From NCBI GenBank assembly GCA_003451715.1, contig DMJN01000197.1:1-6741 (forward strand): 6,741 nucleotides of DNA, in the 5' to 3' direction. The stretch comes from Gammaproteobacteria bacterium. GTDB lineage: Bacteria > Pseudomonadota > Gammaproteobacteria > Pseudomonadales > Pseudohongiellaceae. Shown piece by piece: positions 5,551-6,741 of the stretch. How positions within the stretch are numbered: position 1 is the first letter of the stretch; every line of letters starts with the position of its first letter. Position numbers and translations under genes: made by a program. The notes under the pieces were generated by a model. That model saw only the letters and a list, made by a program, of their open reading frames with translations. It searched no databases and was not told where the DNA came from.

Positions 5551-6741
5551 ATGCGGCCACGAAAATTCTCATGCAGCAAACTGCTGCTGGCATCGGCGAT
5601 GGTTTCCATTTTGCCAATTGTGGCCGTGGCTCAGCCAGATTCGCAAGCCGCGCCCTGGTTTGGTATCGCCTTACCTCCGGCTCTTATTCCTCATTCCAAT
5701 CCAGTCGCCATTGGCACCAGGGGGCCGGCACCTGCAGTAGTTCCAAAAGGTGAGGAGGAATATTTCGAACTGGAAGGGCGTCGGCTTGGCTATGATCTTG
5801 AGCGTATTGTCGACTTCTCCCGGCAGAGCAGACTGAACCAGGAATTTGGTTCTGATCAGCTCTGGGGTCGGGTCAGTGGTTTTTCTTCCGGTGAAAGCAC
5901 GGTGCGCTGGGCAGCGGAGCGTTTACGTGACGCAGGTATAGAAGACGTCAGGTTTCAACGCTTCAACCAGGAACCCCAGGCCAGGCTGTGGCTCCCCCAG
6001 CAGTGGGAGTTGCGTCTGCTGGCCAACTCCCAGTTTGGTGAGGGGAGCGAAGACATCATTCTGCAGACAGCCATGCCACTGGCTCCTTCGGATATAGCGG
6101 GTGGCGATTTGACCGCGCCCATCGTCTACGTGGGCAAGGGCAGCGCGGCGGAACTATTAAACGTCGATCTGCAAGGGAAAATTGCCATCCAACACGTAAC
6201 GCCCCAGGGACATCTGGTGTTTGAGCGAGGCACCGCAGTCCCCCAGGCAAGAGTACTTTTTGAGCGCGGTGCTGTAGCAGTAATCAATCTGGTAGACCTG
6301 CCTGGCAATCAGCGTGTTAGGGATTTCAGCAATTGTGGAGGACCCTGTTTTAACCTGGGTGGGCAAGACAGCTGGTTTCTCAGCCAGGTAATGAATGCTG
6401 CGGCCAATGGGGGTGTGTTCGAGCAATTGCAAATGCAGCTCAGTCTGCAATCTCAGACATATAACGATCTGAATGCCTTGAATGCGATTGGAGTAATTCC
6501 CGGTAGAGCAAGTGAGCAGACCATCGTATTAAATGCCCATGCCGATGCCTGGTTTGATGGCGCCGGAGACAATGGCGATGGCTTGTCGGTATTACTGGCG
6601 ATGGCCCGGCATTTTGCAAAGCCGGAGAATCAATTACTGCGCACGTTGGTGCTGGTAGTGAGTGCCGGACACCACACTAGCGGTCTCAACGGACCGCGCA
6701 ATGCAGTGCGTATGAACCCAGATGTGTTTCAGAATGCGCTG
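5551..6741 (+). CDS. Secreted M28 family metallopeptidase with PA domain, 3' truncated
   Basis: 397 codons from ATG 5551 run off the right edge with no stop. The ATG is the first in the frame after the TGA at 5521. It gives a signal peptide with cleavage near AVA|Q (residue 27), then a Pro/Ala-rich linker (about 33-66). A second ATG at 5599 would lose the signal peptide. The ribosome binding site is poor: GGA lies only two bases from the ATG. Residues 70-180 form the N-terminal part. About 185-300 resemble a protease-associated (PA) domain (PIVYVGKG, LQGKIAIQ, ERGAVAVINL, and C262-GGP-C266, a likely disulfide). The catalytic domain follows, with HADAWFDGAGDNGDG: H330 and D340 match the first zinc ligand and the bridging Asp of M28 aminopeptidases. 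The next motif, usually GEE, reads GHH (G373-H374-H375), so activity or metal use may differ. The remaining ligands lie outside the window. Substrate unknown; likely extracytoplasmic peptide or amide hydrolysis. Confidence 0.88.
   Translation, partial: MRPRKFSCSKLLLASAMVSILPIVAVAQPDSQAAPWFGIALPPALIPHSNPVAIGTRGPAPAVVPKGEEEYFELEGRRLGYDLERIVDFSRQSRLNQEFGSDQLWGRVSGFSSGESTVRWAAERLRDAGIEDVRFQRFNQEPQARLWLPQQWELRLLANSQFGEGSEDIILQTAMPLAPSDIAGGDLTAPIVYVGKGSAAELLNVDLQGKIAIQHVTPQGHLVFERGTAVPQARVLFERGAVAVINLVDLPGNQRVRDFSNCGGPCFNLGGQDSWFLSQVMNAAANGGVFEQLQMQLSLQSQTYNDLNALNAIGVIPGRASEQTIVLNAHADAWFDGAGDNGDGLSVLLAMARHFAKPENQLLRTLVLVVSAGHHTSGLNGPRNAVRMNPDVFQNAL

Noticed and set aside
5385..5609. 74-codon minus-strand frame between the two divergent genes
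   Set aside because: It overlaps the M28 signal peptide in antisense; it has no ribosome binding site or domain signal.

Overview
The window looks like a chromosomal segment of a free-living, probably marine or soil gammaproteobacterium. The GC content is moderate. The genes are single, mostly exported or membrane enzymes, and the protein families (penicillin acylase family, DmeF-type metal efflux, exported DUF442-like phosphatase, cytochrome c/copper monooxygenase fusion, M28 peptidase with a PA domain) are common in that group. This taxonomic call is inference from family content only. No RNA gene, CRISPR array, insertion sequence or phage gene was recognised.

Layout: (1) nt 1-1323, plus strand, is the C-terminal 440 codons of a penicillin acylase family Ntn-hydrolase, cut by the left edge. 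It is followed by a short tandem array of a 7-bp unit. (2) nt 1385-2311, minus strand, is a DmeF-type cobalt/nickel CDF efflux pump with a GTG start and no visible ribosome binding site. (3) nt 2487-3074, plus strand, is a small exported protein of the DUF442/protein tyrosine phosphatase-like family, diverging from dmeF. (4) A long, nearly perfect bidirectional terminator palindrome (3092-3149) separates it from the convergent minus-strand gene at 3156-4991. That gene encodes an exported three-part protein: a cysteine-free thioredoxin-like domain, a c-type haem domain, and a PHM-like type II copper monooxygenase domain. (5) nt 4992-5550 is a long intergenic stretch, AT-rich in its first 400 bp. 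(6) nt 5551-6741, plus strand, is the N-terminal 397 residues of a secreted M28 family metallopeptidase cut by the right edge. It has no stop in the window.

The five genes alternate strand (+ - + - +), so each is probably its own transcription unit and there is no evidence for one operon or pathway. Four of the five products are exported or expected to be exported hydrolases or redox enzymes, and the fifth is an inner-membrane metal exporter. The most notable item is the redoxin/cytochrome c/copper monooxygenase fusion: all expected copper and haem ligands are present, but its thioredoxin-like domain has no cysteine. Second is the M28 peptidase, where the Glu-Glu pair normally supplying the catalytic base and a zinc ligand reads His-His.
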